The notes beneath the pieces were generated by a model. The model had not been told where the DNA came from. It searched no databases and worked only from the letters and a program-made list of their open reading frames with translations. Source: Chondrosia reniformis (Eukaryota; Porifera; Demospongiae; Chondrillida; Chondrillidae). Taken from it: a stretch of DNA of 64,000 nucleotides. The number at the start of each line of letters is the position of its first letter. The stretch's first letter is position 1. Shown here in pieces: positions 33,166-48,660 of this stretch. The stretch is taken from contig OX359189.1 of the NCBI GenBank assembly GCA_947172415.1, positions 7,826,501 to 7,890,500 of the forward strand, given 5' to 3'. The position numbers and the translations under genes are program-made.

Positions 33166-36100
33166 GTATGGTGAGAGATTGGGCAAATTTTAAGTTCTAT
33201 CAACATTTCAAAAACCCATTAGACATGCTCTATAGATGTCTGTAAATGCTGACACAAAGTTTAATCTTCATTTCTTTACTTTTGATAGCGTTACAGCCCT
33301 CAATGTACATTAAATTCTGGTATACAAAGTTAATGTATGGTGAGAGATTGGGCAAATTTTAAGTTCTATCAACATTTCAAAAACCCATTAGACATGCTCT
33401 ATAGATGTCTGTAAATGCTGACACAAAGTTTAATCTTCATTTCTTTACTTTTGATAGCGTTACAGACCTCAATGTACATTAAATTCTGGTATACAAAGTT
33501 AATGTATAGTGAGAGATAGGGCAAATTTTAAGTTTCATCAAAATTTCAAAAACCCATTGGACATGTTCTATAGAAGTCTGTGAATGCTGACAATAAGATT
33601 TAGCTTCATATCTATCCATTCGATAGAGTAAAAGCTCTAAATGTACATTAAATTCTCATATAAAATGTAATGTATGGTGAGAGATAAGGCAAATTTTAAG
33701 TTTCATCAAAATTTCAAAAACTCATTGTACATGTTCTATATCTGTGAATGCTGACACAAAGATTTAGCTTCATATCTATCCATTCGATAGAGTAAAAGCT
33801 CTAAATGTACATTAAATTCTGATATACAAAGTTAATGTATAGTGAGAGATAGGGCAAATTTTAAGTTTCATCAAAATTTCAAAACCCCATTGGACATGTT
33901 CTATAGAAGTCTGTGAATGCTGACACAAAGGTTTAGCTTCATATCTCTCCATTTGAGAGAATGACAGCCCTAAATGTAAAATAAATTCTGGTATACCAAG
34001 TTAATGTATAGTGGGAGATAGGGCAAATTTTAAGTTTCATCAAAATTTCAAAAACCCATTGGACATGTTCTATAGATGTCTGTGAATGCTTACACAAAGA
34101 TTTAGCTTCATATCGCGCTATTTGATAGAGTGACAGCAATCAATGTACAATAAATTCTGATATACAAAGTTAATGTATAGTGAGAGATAGGGCAAATTTT
34201 AAGTTTCATCAAAATTTCAAAACCCCATTGGACATGTTCTATAGAAGTCTGTGAATGCTGACACAAAGATTTAGCTTCATATCTATCCATTCGATAGAGT
34301 AAAAGCTCTAAATGTACATTAAATTCTCATATACAATGTAATGTATGGTGAGAGATAAGGCAAATTTTAAGTTTCATCAAAATTTCAAAAACTCATTGTA
34401 CATGTTCTATATCTGTGAATGCTGACACAAAGATTTAGCTTCATATCTATCCATTCGATAGAGTAAAAGCTCTAAATGTACATTAAATTCTGATATACAA
34501 AGTTAATGTATAGTGAGAGATAGGGCAAATTTTAAGTTTCATCAAAATTTCAAAACCCCATTGGACATGTTCTATAGAAGTCTGTGAATGCTGACACAAA
34601 GATTTAGCTTCATATCTATCCATTTGATAGAGTGACAGCCCTAAATGTAAAATAAATTCTGGTATACAAAGTTAATGTATAGTGGGAGATAGGGCAAATT
34701 TTAAGTTTCATCAAAATTTCAAAAACCCATTGGACATGTTCTATAGATGTCTGTGAATGCTTACACAAAGATTTAGCTTCATATCGCGCTATTTGATAGA
34801 GTGACAGCAATCAATGTACAATAAATTCTGATATACAAAGTTAATGTATGGCGAGAGATAGGGCAAATTTTAAGTTTCATCAAAATTTCAAAAACCCATT
34901 GGACATGTTCTATAGATGTCTGTGAATGCTTACACAAAGATTTAGCTTCATATCGCGCTATTTGATAGAGTGACAGCAATCAATGTACAATAAATTCTGA
35001 TATACAAAGTTAATGTATAGTGAGAGATAGGGCAAATTTTAAGTTTCATCAAAATTTCAAAACCCCATTGGACATGTTCTATAGAAGTCTGTGAATGCTG
35101 ACACAAAGATTTAGCTTCATATCTATCCATTCGATAGAGTAAAAGCTCTAAATGTACATTAAATTCTCATATACAATGTAATGTATGGTGAGAGATAAGG
35201 CAAATTTTAAGTTTCATCAAAATTTCAAAAACTCTTGTACATGTTCTATATCTGTGAATGCTGACACAAAGATTTAGCTTCATATCTATCCATTCGATAG
35301 AGTAAAAGCTCTAAATGTACATTAAATTCTGATATACAAAGTTAATGTATAGTGAGAGATAGGGCAAATTTTAAGTTTCATCAAAATTTCAAAAACCCAT
35401 TGGACATGTTCTATAGAAGTCTGTGAATGCTGACACAAAGATTTAGCTTCATATCTATCCATTCGATAGAGTAAAAGCTCTAAATGTACATTAAATTCTG
35501 ATATACAAAGTTAATGTATGGCGAGAGATAGGGCAAATTTTAAGTTTCATCAAAATTTCAAAAACCCTTTGGACATGTTCTATAGATGTCTGTGAATGCT
35601 TACACAAAGATTTAGCTTCATATCGCGCTATTTGATAGAGTGACAGCCCTCAATGTAAAATAAATTCTGATATACAAAGTTAATGTATGGTGAGAGATAG
35701 GGCAAATTTTAAGTTTCATCAAAATTTCAAAACCCCATTGGACATGTTCTATAGAAGTCTGTGAATGCTGACACAAAGATTTAGCTTCATATCTATCCAT
35801 TCGATAGAGTAAAAGCTCTAAATGTACATTAAATTCTGATATACAAAGTTAATGTATGGCGAGAGATAGGGCAAATTTTAAGTTTCATCAAAATTTCAAA
35901 AACCCTTTGGACATGTTCTATAGATGTCTGTGAATGCTTACACAAAGATTTAGCTTCATATCGCGCTATTTGATAGAGTGACAGCCCTCAATGTAAAATA
36001 AATTCTGATATACAAAGTTAATGTATGGTGAGAGATAGGGCAAATTTTAAGTTTCATCAAAATTTCAAAAACCCATTGGACATGTTCTATAGATGTCTGT

Positions 36101-39100
36101 GAATGCTGACACAAAGATTTAGCTTCATATTTATCCATTTGATAGAGTGACAGCCCTCAATGTAAAATAAATTCTGATATACAAAGTTAATGTATAGTGA
36201 GAGATAGGGCAAATTTTAAGTTTCATCAAAATTTCAAAAACCCATTGGACATGTTCTATAGATGTCTGTGAATGCTTACACAAAGATTTAGCTTCATATC
36301 GCGCTATTTGATAGAGTGACAGCCCTCAATGTACATTAAATTCTGGTATACAAAGTTAATGTATAGTGAGAGATAGGGCAAATTTTAAGTTTCATCAAAA
36401 TTTCAAAAACACATTGGACATGTTCTATAGATGTCTGTGAATGCTTACACAAAGATTTAGCTTCATATCGCGCTATTTGATAGAGTGACAGCCCTCAATG
36501 TAAAATAAATTCTGATATACAAAGTTAATGTATGGTGAGAGATAGGGCAAATTTTAAGTTTCATCAAAATTTCAAAAACCCATTGGACATGTTCTATAGA
36601 TGTCTGTGAATGCTGACACAAAGATTTAGCTTCATATTTATCCATTTGATAGAGTGACAGCCCTCAATGTAAAATAAATTCTGATATACAAAGTTAATGT
36701 ATAGTGAGAGATAGGGCAAATTTTAAGTTTCATCAAAATTTCAAAAACCCATTGGACATGTTCTATAGATGTCTGTGAATGCTTACACAAAGATTTAGCT
36801 TCATATCGCGCTATTTGATAGAGTGACAGCCCTCAATGTACATTAAATTCTGGTATACAAAGTTAATGTATAGTGAGAGATAGGGCAAATTTTAAGTTTC
36901 ATCAAAATTTCAAAAACACATTGGACATGTTCTATAGATATCTGTGAATGCTGACACAAAGATTTAGCTTCATATTTATCCATTTGATAGAGTGACAGCC
37001 CTCAATGTAAAATAAATTCTGATATACAAAGTTAATGTATAGTGAGAGATAGGGCAAATTTTAAGTTTCATCAAAATTTCAAAAACCCATTGGACATGTT
37101 CTATAGATGTCTGTGAATGTTTACACAAAGATTTAGCTTCATATCGCGCTATTTGATAGAGTGACAGCCCTCAATGTAAAATAAATTCTGATATACAAAG
37201 TTAATGTATAGTGAGAGATAAGGCAAATTTTAAGTTTCATCACAATTTCAAAAACCCATTGGACATGTTCTATAGATGTCTGTGAATGCTGACACAAAGA
37301 TTTAGCTTCATATTTATCCATTTGATAGAGTGACAGCCCTCAATGTAAAATAAATTCTGATATACAAAGTTAATGTATAGTGAGAGATAGGGCAAATTTT
37401 AAGTTTCATCAAAATTTCAAAAACCGATTGGACATGCTCTATAGATGTCTGTGAATGCTTACACAAAGATTTAGCTTCATATCGCGCTATTTGATAGAGT
37501 GACAGCCCTCAATGTAAAATAAATTCTGATATACAAAGTTAATGTATGGTGAGAGATAGGGCAAATTTTAAGTTTCATCAAAATTTCAAAAACCCATAGT
37601 AAATGTTCTATAGAAGTCTGTGAATGCTGACAATAAGATTTAGCTTCATTTCTCTCCATTTGATAGAGTGACAGCCCTCAATGTACATTAAATTCTGGTA
37701 TACAAAGTTAATGTATAGTGAGAGATAGGGCAAATTTTAAGTTTCATCAAAATTTCAAAAACCCATTGGACATGTTCTATAGATGTCTGTGAATGCTTAC
37801 ACAAAGATTTAGCTTCATATCTCTCCATTTGATAGAGTGACAGCCCTCAATGTACATTAAATTCTGGTATACAAAGTTAATGTATAGTGAGAGATAGGGC
37901 AAATTTTAAGTTTCATCAAAATTTCAAAAACCCATTGGACATGTTCTATAGATGTCTGTGAATGCTTACACAAAGATTTAGCTTCATATCTCTCCATTTG
38001 ATAGAGTGACAGCCCTCAATGTACATTAAATTCTGGTATACAAAGTTAATGTATAGTGAGAGATAGGGCAAATTTTAAGTTTCATCAAAATTTCAAAAAC
38101 CCATTGGACATGTTCTATAGATGTCTGTGAATGCTTACACAAAGATTTAGCTTCATATCGCGCTATTTGATAGAGTGACAGCCCTCAATGTAAAATAAAT
38201 TCTGATATACAAAGTTAATGTATGGTGAGAGATAGGGCAAATTTTAAGTTTCATCAAAATTTCAAAAACCGATTGGACATGTTCTATAGATGTCTGTGAA
38301 TGCTTACACAAAGATTTAGCTTCATATCGCGCTATTTGATAGAGTGACAGCCCTCAATGTACATTAAATTCTGGTATACAAAGTTAATGTATAGTGAGAG
38401 ATAGGGCAAATTTTAAGTTTCATCAAAATTTCAAAAACACATTGGACATGTTCTATAGATATCTGTGAATGCTGACACAAAGATTTAGCTTCATATTTAT
38501 CCATTTGATAGAGTGACAGCCCTCAATGTAAAATAAATTCTGATATACAAAGTTAATGTATAGTGAGAGATAGGGCAAATTTTAAGTTTCATCAAAATTT
38601 CAAAAACCCATTGGACATGTTCTATAGATGTCTGTGAATGTTTACACAAAGATTTAGCTTCATATCGCGCTATTTGATAGAGTGACAGCCCTCAATGTAA
38701 AATAAATTCTGATATACAAAGTTAATGTATAGTGAGAGATAAGGCAAATTTTAAGTTTCATCACAATTTCAAAAACCCATTGGACATGTTCTATAGATGT
38801 CTGTGAATGCTGACACAAAGATTTAGCTTCATATTTATCCATTTGATAGAGTGACAGCCCTCAATGTAAAATAAATTCTGATATACAAAGTTAATGTATA
38901 GTGAGAGATAGGGCAAATTTTAAGTTTCATCAAAATTTCAAAAACCGATTGGACATGCTCTATAGATGTCTGTGAATGCTTACACAAAGATTTAGCTTCA
39001 TATCGCGCTATTTGATAGAGTGACAGCCCTCAATGTACAATAAATTCTGATATACAAAGTTAATGTATGGTGAGAGATAGGGCAAATTTTAAGTTTCATC

Positions 39101-42100
39101 AAAATTTCAAAAACCCATAGTAAATGTTCTATAGAAGTCTGTGAATGCTGACAATAAGATTTAGCTTCATTTCTCTCCATTTGATAGAGTGACAGCCCTC
39201 AATGTACATTAAATTCTGGTATACAAAGTTAATGTATAGTGAGAGATAGGGCAAATTTTAAGTTTCATCAAAATTTCAAAAACCCATTGGACATGTTCTA
39301 TAGATGTCTGTGAATGCTTACACAAAGATTTAGCTTCATATCTCTCCATTTGATAGAGTGACAGCCCTCAATGTACATTAAATTCTGGTATACAAAGTTA
39401 ATGTATGGTGAGAGATAGGGCAAATTTTAAGTTTCATCAAAATTTCAAAAACCCATTGGACATGTTCTATAGATGTCTGTGAATGCTTACACAAAGATTT
39501 AGCTTCATATCTCTCCATTTGATAGAGTGACAGCCCTCAATGTACATTAAATTCTGGTATACAAAGTTAATGTATAGTGAGAGATAGGGCAAATTTTAAG
39601 TTTCATCAAAATTTCAAAAACCCATTGGACATGTTCTATAGATGTCTGTGAATGCTTACACAAAGATTTAGCTTCATATCGCGCTATTTGATAGAGTGAC
39701 AGCCCTCAATGTAAAATAAATTCTGATATACAAAGTTAATGTATGGTGAGAGATAGGGCAAATTTTAAGTTTCATCAAAATTTCAAAAACCGATTGGACA
39801 TGTTCTATAGATGTCTGTGAATGCTTACACAAAGATTTAGCTTCATATCGCGCTATTTGATAGAGTGACAGCAATCAATGTACAATAAATTCTGATATAC
39901 AAAGTTAATGTATAGTGAGAGATAGGGCAAATTTTAAGTTTCATCAAAATTTCAAAAACCCATAGTACATGTTCTATAGAAGTCTGTGAATGCTGACAAT
40001 AAGATTTAGCTTCATATCGCGCTATTTGATAGAGTGACAGCCCTCAATGTACATTAAATTCTGGTATACAAAGTTAATGTATAGTGAGAGATAGGGCAAA
40101 TTTTAAGTTTCATCAAAATTTCAAAAACCCATTGGACATGTTCTATAGATGTCTGTGAATGCTTACACAAAGATTTAGCTTCATATCGCGCTATTTGATA
40201 GAGTGACAGCCCTCAATGTAAAATAAATTCTGATATACAAAGTTAATGTATGGTGAGAGATAGGGCAAATTTTAAGTTTCATCAAAATTTCAAAAACCGA
40301 TTGGACATGTTCTATAGATGTCTGTGAATGCTTACACAAAGATTTAGCTTCATATCGCGCTATTTGATAGAGTGACAGCCCTCAATGTACATTAAATTCT
40401 GGTATACAAAGTTAATGTATAGTGAGAGATAGGGCAAATTTTAAGTTTCATCAAAATTTCAAAAACACATTGGACATGTTCTATAGATATCTGTGAATGC
40501 TGACACAAAGATTTAGCTTCATATTTATCCATTTGATAGAGTGACAGCCCTCAATGTAAAATAAATTCTGATATACAAAGTTAATGTATAGTGAGAGATA
40601 GGGCAAATTTTAAGTTTCATCAAAATTTCAAAAACCCATTGGACATGTTCTATAGATGTCTGTGAATGTTTACACAAAGATTTAGCTTCATATCGCGCTA
40701 TTTGATAGAGTGACAGCCCTCAATGTAAAATAAATTCTGATATACAAAGTTAATGTATAGTGAGAGATAAGGCAAATTTTAAGTTTCATCACAATTTCAA
40801 AAACCCATTGGACATGTTCTATAGATGTCTGTGAATGCTGACACAAAGATTTAGCTTCATATTTATCCATTTGATAGAGTGACAGCCCTCAATGTAAAAT
40901 AAATTCTGATATACAAAGTTAATGTATAGTGAGAGATAGGGCAAATTTTAAGTTTCATCAAAATTTCAAAAACCGATTGGACATGCTCTATAGATGTCTG
41001 TGAATGCTTACACAAAGATTTAGCTTCATATCGCGCTATTTGATAGAGTGACAGCCCTCAATGTACAATAAATTCTGATATACAAAGTTAATGTATGGTG
41101 AGAGATAGGGCAAATTTTAAGTTTCATCAAAATTTCAAAAACCCATAGTAAATGTTCTATAGAAGTCTGTGAATGCTGACAATAAGATTTAGCTTCATTT
41201 CTCTCCATTTGATAGAGTGACAGCCCTCAATGTACATTAAATTCTGGTATACAAAGTTAATGTATAGTGAGAGATAGGGCAAATTTTAAGTTTCATCAAA
41301 ATTTCAAAAACCCATTGGACATGTTCTATAGATGTCTGTGAATGCTTACACAAAGATTTAGCTTCATATCTCTCCATTTGATAGAGTGACAGCCCTCAAT
41401 GTACATTAAATTCTGGTATACAAAGTTAATGTATGGTGAGAGATAGGGCAAATTTTAAGTTTCATCAAAATTTCAAAAACCCATTGGACATGTTCTATAG
41501 ATGTCTGTGAATGCTTACACAAAGATTTAGCTTCATATCTCTCCATTTGATAGAGTGACAGCCCTCAATGTACATTAAATTCTGGTATACAAAGTTAATG
41601 TATAGTGAGAGATAGGGCAAATTTTAAGTTTCATCAAAATTTCAAAAACCCATTGGACATGTTCTATAGATGTCTGTGAATGCTTACACAAAGATTTAGC
41701 TTCATATCGCGCTATTTGATAGAGTGACAGCCCTCAATGTAAAATAAATTCTGATATACAAAGTTAATGTATGGTGAGAGATAGGGCAAATTTTAAGTTT
41801 CATCAAAATTTCAAAAACCGATTGGACATGTTCTATAGATGTCTGTGAATGCTTACACAAAGATTTAGCTTCATATCGCGCTATTTGATAGAGTGACAGC
41901 AATCAATGTACAATAAATTCTGATATACAAAGTTAATGTATAGTGAGAGATAGGGCAAATTTTAAGTTTCATCAAAATTTCAAAAACCCATAGTACATGT
42001 TCTATAGAAGTCTGTGAATGCTGACAATAAGATTTAGCTTCATATCTCTCCATGTGATAGAGTGACAGCCCTCAATGTACATTAAATTCTGATATACAAA

Positions 42101-45100
42101 GTTAATGTATAGTGAGAGATAGGGCAAATTTTAAGTTTCATCAAAATTTCAAAAACCCATTGGACATGTTCTATAGATGTCTGTGAATGCTTACACAAAG
42201 ATTTAGCTTCATATCGCGCTATTTGATAGAGTGACAGCCCTCAATGTAAAATAAATTCTGATATACAAAGTTAATGTATGGTGAGAGATAGGGCAAATTT
42301 TAAGTTTCATCAAAATTTCAAAAACCGATTGGACATGTTCTATAGATGTATGTGAATGCTTACACAAAGATTTAGCTTCATATCGCGCTATTTGATAGAG
42401 TGACAGCCCTCAATGTACAATAAATTCTGATATACAAAGTTAATGTATAGTGAGAGATAGGGCAAATTTTAAGTTTCATCAAAATTTCAAAAACCCATAG
42501 TACATGTTCTATAGAAGTCTGTGAATGCTGACAATAAGATTTAGCTTCATATCTCTCCATTTGATAGAGTGACAGCCCTCAATGTACATTAAATTCTGAT
42601 ATACAAAGTTAATGTATAGTGAGAGATAGGGCAAATTTTAAGTTTCATCAAAATTTCAAAAACCCATAGTACATGTTCTATAGAAGTCTGTGAATGCTGA
42701 CAATAAGATTTAGCTTCATATCTCTCCATTTGATAGAGTGACAGCCCTCAATGTACATTAAATTCTGATATACAAAGTTAATGTATAGTGAGAGATAGGG
42801 CAAATTTTAAGTTTCATCAAAATTTCAAAAACCCATTGGACATGTTCTATAGATGTCTGTGAATGCTTACACAAAGATTTAGCTTCATATCTCTCCATTT
42901 GATAGAGTGACAGCCCTCAATGTACATTAAATTCTGGTATACAAAGTTAATGTATAGTGAGAGATAGGGCAAATTTTAAGTTTCATCAAAATTTCAAAAA
43001 CCCATTGGACATGTTCTATAGATGTCTGTGAATGCTTACACAAAGATTTAGCTTCATATCTCTCCATTTGATAGAGTGACAGCCCTCAATGTACATTAAA
43101 TTCTGGTATACAAAGTTAATGTATAGTGAGAGATAGGGCAAATTTTAAGTTTCATCAAAATTTCAAAAACCCATTGGACATGTTCTATAGATATCTGTGA
43201 ATGCTTACACAAAGATTTAGCTTCATATCGCGCTATTTGATAGAGTGACAGCCCTCAATGTAAAATAAATTCTGATATACAAAGTTAATGTATGGTGAGA
43301 GATAGGGCAAATTTTAAGTTTCATCAAAATTTCAAAAACCGATTGGACATGTTCTATAGATGTCTGTGAATGCTTACACAAAGATTTAGCTTCATATCGC
43401 GCTATTTGATAGAGTGACAGCCCTCAATGTAAACTAAATTCTGATATACAAAGTTAATGTATAGTGAGAGATAGGGCAAATTTTAAGTTTCATCAAAATT
43501 TCAAAAACCCATAGTACATGTTCTATAGATGTCTGTGAATGCTGACAATAAGATTTAGCTTCATATTTATCCATTTGATAGAGTGACAGCCCTCAATGTA
43601 AAATAAATTCTGATATACAAAGTTAATGTATAGTGAGAGATAGGGCAAATTTTAAGTTTCATCAAAATTTCAAAAACCCATTGGACATGTTCTATAGAAG
43701 TCTCTGAATGCTGACAATAAGATTTAGCTTCATATCGCACTATTTGATAGAGTGAGAGCCCTCAATGTACATTAAGTTCTGGTATACAAAGTTAATGTAT
43801 GGTGAGAGATAGGGCAAATTTTAAGTTTCATCAAAATTTCAAAAACCCATTGGACATGTTCTATAGATGTCTGTGAATGCTTACACAAAGATTTAGCTTC
43901 ATATCGGGCTATTTGATAGAGTGACAGCCCTCAATGTACATTAAATTCTGGTATACAAAGTTAATGTATGGTGAGAGATAGGGCAAATTTTAAGTTTCAT
44001 CAAAATTTCAAAAACCCATTGGACATGTTCTATAGTTGTCTGTGAATGCTTACACAAAGATTTAGCTTCATATCTCTCCATTTGATAGAGTGACAGCCCT
44101 CAATGTACATTAAATTCTGGTATACAAAGTTAATGTATAGTGAGAGATAGGGCAAATTTTAAGTTTCATCAAAATTTCAAAAACCCATTGGACATGTTCT
44201 ATAGATGTCTGTGAATGCTTACACAAAGATTTAGCTTCATATCGCGCTATTTGATAGAGTGACAGCCCTCAATGTTAAATAAATTCTGATATACAAAGTT
44301 AATGTATGGTGAGAGATAGGGCAAATTTTAAGTTTCATCAAAATTTCAAAAACCGATTGGACATGTTCTATAGATGTCTGTGAATGCTTACACAAAGATT
44401 TAGCTTCATATCGCGCTATTTGATAGAGTGACAGCAATCAATGTACAATAAATTCTGATATACAAAGTTAATGTATAGTGAGAGATAGGGCAAATTTTAA
44501 GTTTCATCAAAATTTCAAAAACCGATTGGACATGTTCTATAGATATCTGTGAATGCTTACACAAAGATTTAGCTTCATATCGCGCTATTTGATAGAGTGA
44601 CAGCCCTCAATGTACAATAAATTCTGATATAAAAAGTTAATGTATGGTGAGAGATAGGGCAAATATTAAGTTTCATCAAAATTTCAAAAACCTATAGGAC
44701 ATGTTCTATAGAAGTCTGTGAATGCTGACAATAAGATTTAGCTTCATATCTCTCCATTTGATAGAGTGACAGCCCTCAATGTACATTAAATTCTGGTATA
44801 CAAAGTTAATGTATGGTGAGAGATAGGGCAAATTTTAAGTTTCATCAAAATTTCAAAAACCCATAGTACATGTTCTATAGAAGTCTGTGAATGCTGACAA
44901 TAAGATTTAGCTTCATATCTCTCCATTTGATAGAGTGACAGCCCTCAATGTACATTAAATTCTGATATACAAAGTTAATGTATAGTGAGAGATAGGGCAA
45001 ATTTTAAGTTTCATCAAAATTTCAAAAACCCATTGGACATGTTCTATAGATGTCTGTGAATGCTTACACAAAGATTTAGCTTCATATCTCTCCATTTGAT

Positions 45101-48100
45101 AGAGTGACAGCCCTCAATGTACATTAAATTCTGGTATACAAAGTTAATGTATAGTGAGAGATAGGGCAAATTTTAAGTTTCATCAAAATTTCAAAAACCC
45201 ATAGTACATGTTCTATAGAAGTCTGTGAATGCTGACAATAAGATTTAGCTTCATATCTCTCCATTTGATAGAGTGACAGCCCTCAATGTACATTAAATTC
45301 TGATATACAAAGTTAATGTATAGTGAGAGATAGGGCAAATTTTAAGTTTCATCAAAATTTCAAAAACCCATTGGACATGTTCTATAGATGTCTGTGAATG
45401 CTTACACAAAGATTTAGCTTCATATCTCTCCATTTGATAGAGTGACAGCCCTCAATGTACATTAAATTCTGGTATACAAAGTTAATGTATGGTGAGAGAT
45501 AGGGCAAATTTTAAGTTTCATCAAAATTTCAAAAACCCATTGGACATGTTCTATAGATGTCTGTGAATGCTTACACAAAGATTTAGCTTCATATCGCGCT
45601 ATTTGATAGAGTGACAGCCCTCAATGTACATTAAATTCTGGTATACAAAGTTAATGTATGGTGAGAGATAGGGCAAATTTTAAGTTTCATCAAAATTTCA
45701 AAAACCCATTGGACATGTTCTATAGATGTCTGTGAATGCTTACACAAAGATTTAGCTTCATATCGCGCTATTTGATAGAGTGACAGCCCTCAATGTAAAA
45801 TAAATTCTGATATACAAAGTTAATGTATAGTGAGAGATAGGGCAAATTTTAAGTTTTATCAAAATTTCAAAAACCTATAGGACATGTTCTATAGAAGTCT
45901 GTGAATGCTGACAATAAGATTTAGCTTCATATCTCTCCATTTGATAGAGTGACAGCCCTCAATGTACATTAAATTCTGGTATACAAAGTTAATGTATGGT
46001 GAGAGATAGGGCAAATTTTAAGTTTCATCAAAATTTCAAAAACCCATTGGACATGTTCTATAGATGTCTGTGAATGCTGACAATAAGATTTAGCTTCATA
46101 TCTCTCCATTTGATAGAGTGACAGCCCTCAATGTACATTAAATTCTGGTATACAAAGTTAATGTATAGTGAGAGATAGGGCAAATTTTAAGTTTCATCAA
46201 AATTTCAAAAACCGATTGGACATGTTCTATAGATGTCTGTGAATGCTTACACAAAGATTTAGCTTCATATCGCGCTATTTGATAGAGTGACAGCCCTCAA
46301 TGTACAATAAATTCTGTTATACAAAGTTAATGTATAGTGAGAGATAGGGCAAATTTTAAGTTTCATCAAAATTTCAAAAACCCTTAGTACATGTTCTATA
46401 GAAGTCTGTGAATGCTGACAATAAGATTTAGCTTCATTTCTCTCCATTTGATAGAGTGACAGCCCTCAATGTACATTAAATTCTGGTATACAAAGTTAAT
46501 GTATAGTGAGAGATAGGGCAAATTTTAAGTTTCATCAAAATTTCAATAACCCATTGGACATGTTCTATAGATGTCTGTGAATGCTTACACAAAGATTTAG
46601 CTTCATATCGCGCTATTTGATAGAGTGACAGCCCTCAATGTAAAATAAATTCTGATATACAAAGTTAATGCATAGTGAGAGATAGGGCAAATTTTAAGTT
46701 TCATCAAAATTTCAAAAACCCATTGGACATGTTCTATAGATGTCTGTGAATGCTGACACAAAGATTTAGCTTCATATCACGCTATTTGATAGAGTGACAG
46801 CCCTCAATGTAAAATAAATTCTGATATACAAAGTTAATGTATGGTGAGAGATAGGGCAAATTTTAAGTTTCATCAAAATTTCAAAAACCCATTGGACATG
46901 TTCTATAGATGTCTGTGAATGCTGACACAAAGATTTAGCTTCATATTTATCCATTTGATAGAGTGACAGCCCTCAATGTAAAATAAATTCTGCTATACAA
47001 AGTTAATGTATGGTGAGAGATAGGGCAAATTTTAAGTTTCATCAAAATTTCAAAAACCCATTGGACATGTTCTATAGATGTCTGTGAATGCTTACACAAA
47101 GATTTAGCTTCATATCGGGCTATTTGATAGAGTGACAGCCCTCAATGTACATTAAATTCTGATATACAAAGTTAATGTATAGTGAGAGATAGGGCAAATT
47201 TTAAATTTCATCAAAATTTCAAAAACCTATAGGACATGTTCTATAGAAGTCTGTGAATGCTGACAATAAGATTTAGCTTCATATCTCTCCATTTGATAGA
47301 GTGACAGCCCTCAATGTACATTAAATTCTGATATACAAAGTTAATGTATGGTGAGAGATAGGGCAAATTTTAAGTTTCATCAAAATTTCAAAAACCCATT
47401 GGACATGTTCTATAGATGTCTGTGAATGCTTACACAAAGATTTAGCTTCATATCTCTCCATTTGATAGAGTGACAGCCCACAATGTACATTAAATTCTGA
47501 TATACAAAGTTAATGTATAGTGAGAGATAGGGCAAATTTTAAGTTCCATCAAAATTTTAAAAACCCATTGGACATGTTCTATAGATGTCTGTGAATGCTT
47601 ACACAAAGATTTAGCTTCATATCGCGCTATTTGATAGAGTGACAGCCCTCAATGTACAATAAATTCTGGTAAGCAAAGTTAATGTATAGTGAGAGATAGG
47701 GCAAATTTTAAGTTTCATCAAAATTTCAAAAACCCATTGTACATGTTCTATAGATGTCTGTGAATGCTTACACAAAGATTTAGCTTCATATCTCTCCATT
47801 TGATAGAGTGACAGCCCTCAATGTACATTAAATTCTGGTAAACAAAGTTAATGTATGGTGAGAGATAGGGCAAATTTTAAATTTCATCAAAATATCAAAA
47901 CCTCATTGTGCATGTTCTATAGATGTCTGTGAATGCTGACACAAAGATTTAGCTGCTTGTTAATCCATTTGATAGAGTGACAGCCCTCAATGTAAAATAA
48001 ATTCTGATATACAAAGTTAATGTATGGTGAGAGATATGGCAAATTTTAAGTTTCATCAAAATTTCAAAAACCCATTGGACATGTTCTATAGATGTCTGTG

Positions 48101-48660
48101 AATGCTTACACAAAGATTTAGCTTCATATCGCGCTATTTGATAGAGTGACAGCACTCAATGTACAATAAATTCTGGTATACAAAGTTAATGTATGGTGAG
48201 AGATAGGGCAAATTTTAAGTTTCATCAAAATTTCAAAAACCCATTGGACATGTTCTATAGATGTCTGTGAATGCTTACACAAAGATTTAGCTTAATATCT
48301 ATCCATTTAATAGAGTGACAGCCCTCAATGTACAATAAATTCTGATATACAAAGTTAATGTATAGTGAGAGATAGGGCAAATTTTAAATTTCATCAAAAT
48401 TTCAAAAACTCATTGTGCATGTTCTATAGATGTCTGTGAATGCTGACACAAACATTGAGCTTCATATCTCTCCATTTGATAGAGTGACAGCCCTCAATGT
48501 ATATTAAATTCTGATATACACAGTTAATGTATGGTGAGAGATAGGGCAAATTTTAAGTTTCATCAAAATTTCAAAAACTCCTTGAACATGCTGTATAGAT
48601 GTCTATGAATGCTGACAGAAAAATTTAGTTTCATATCTCGCCATTTGATAGAGTTACAGA
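33166..48660. repeat. Satellite block 1: ~169-bp unit, ~92 copies
   Basis: The unit contains gtgagagatagggcaaattt, catcaaaatttcaaaaaccc, ttggacatgttctatag, gaatgcttacacaaagattt and gatagagtgacagccctcaa. Spacing of repeated landmarks is 169 bp or multiples. The first copies (33166-33505) and the last (~48,300-48,660) are the most divergent, as expected at satellite edges. Minus-strand frames of ~60 residues recur each unit but stop; 169 is not a multiple of three, so they are not genes. Confidence 0.97.
36840..42220. repeat. Higher-order repeats of 9 and 12 satellite units
   Basis: Diagnostic variants (aaacacattgg with gatatctgtg; catcacaattt; accgattggacatgctct; acccatagtaaatg) recur in the same order at offsets of 1,521 bp (9 units; 36,840 to 38,361) and 2,028 bp (12 units; 38,361 to 40,389). 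Such multi-unit copies indicate recent block duplication. Confidence 0.85.
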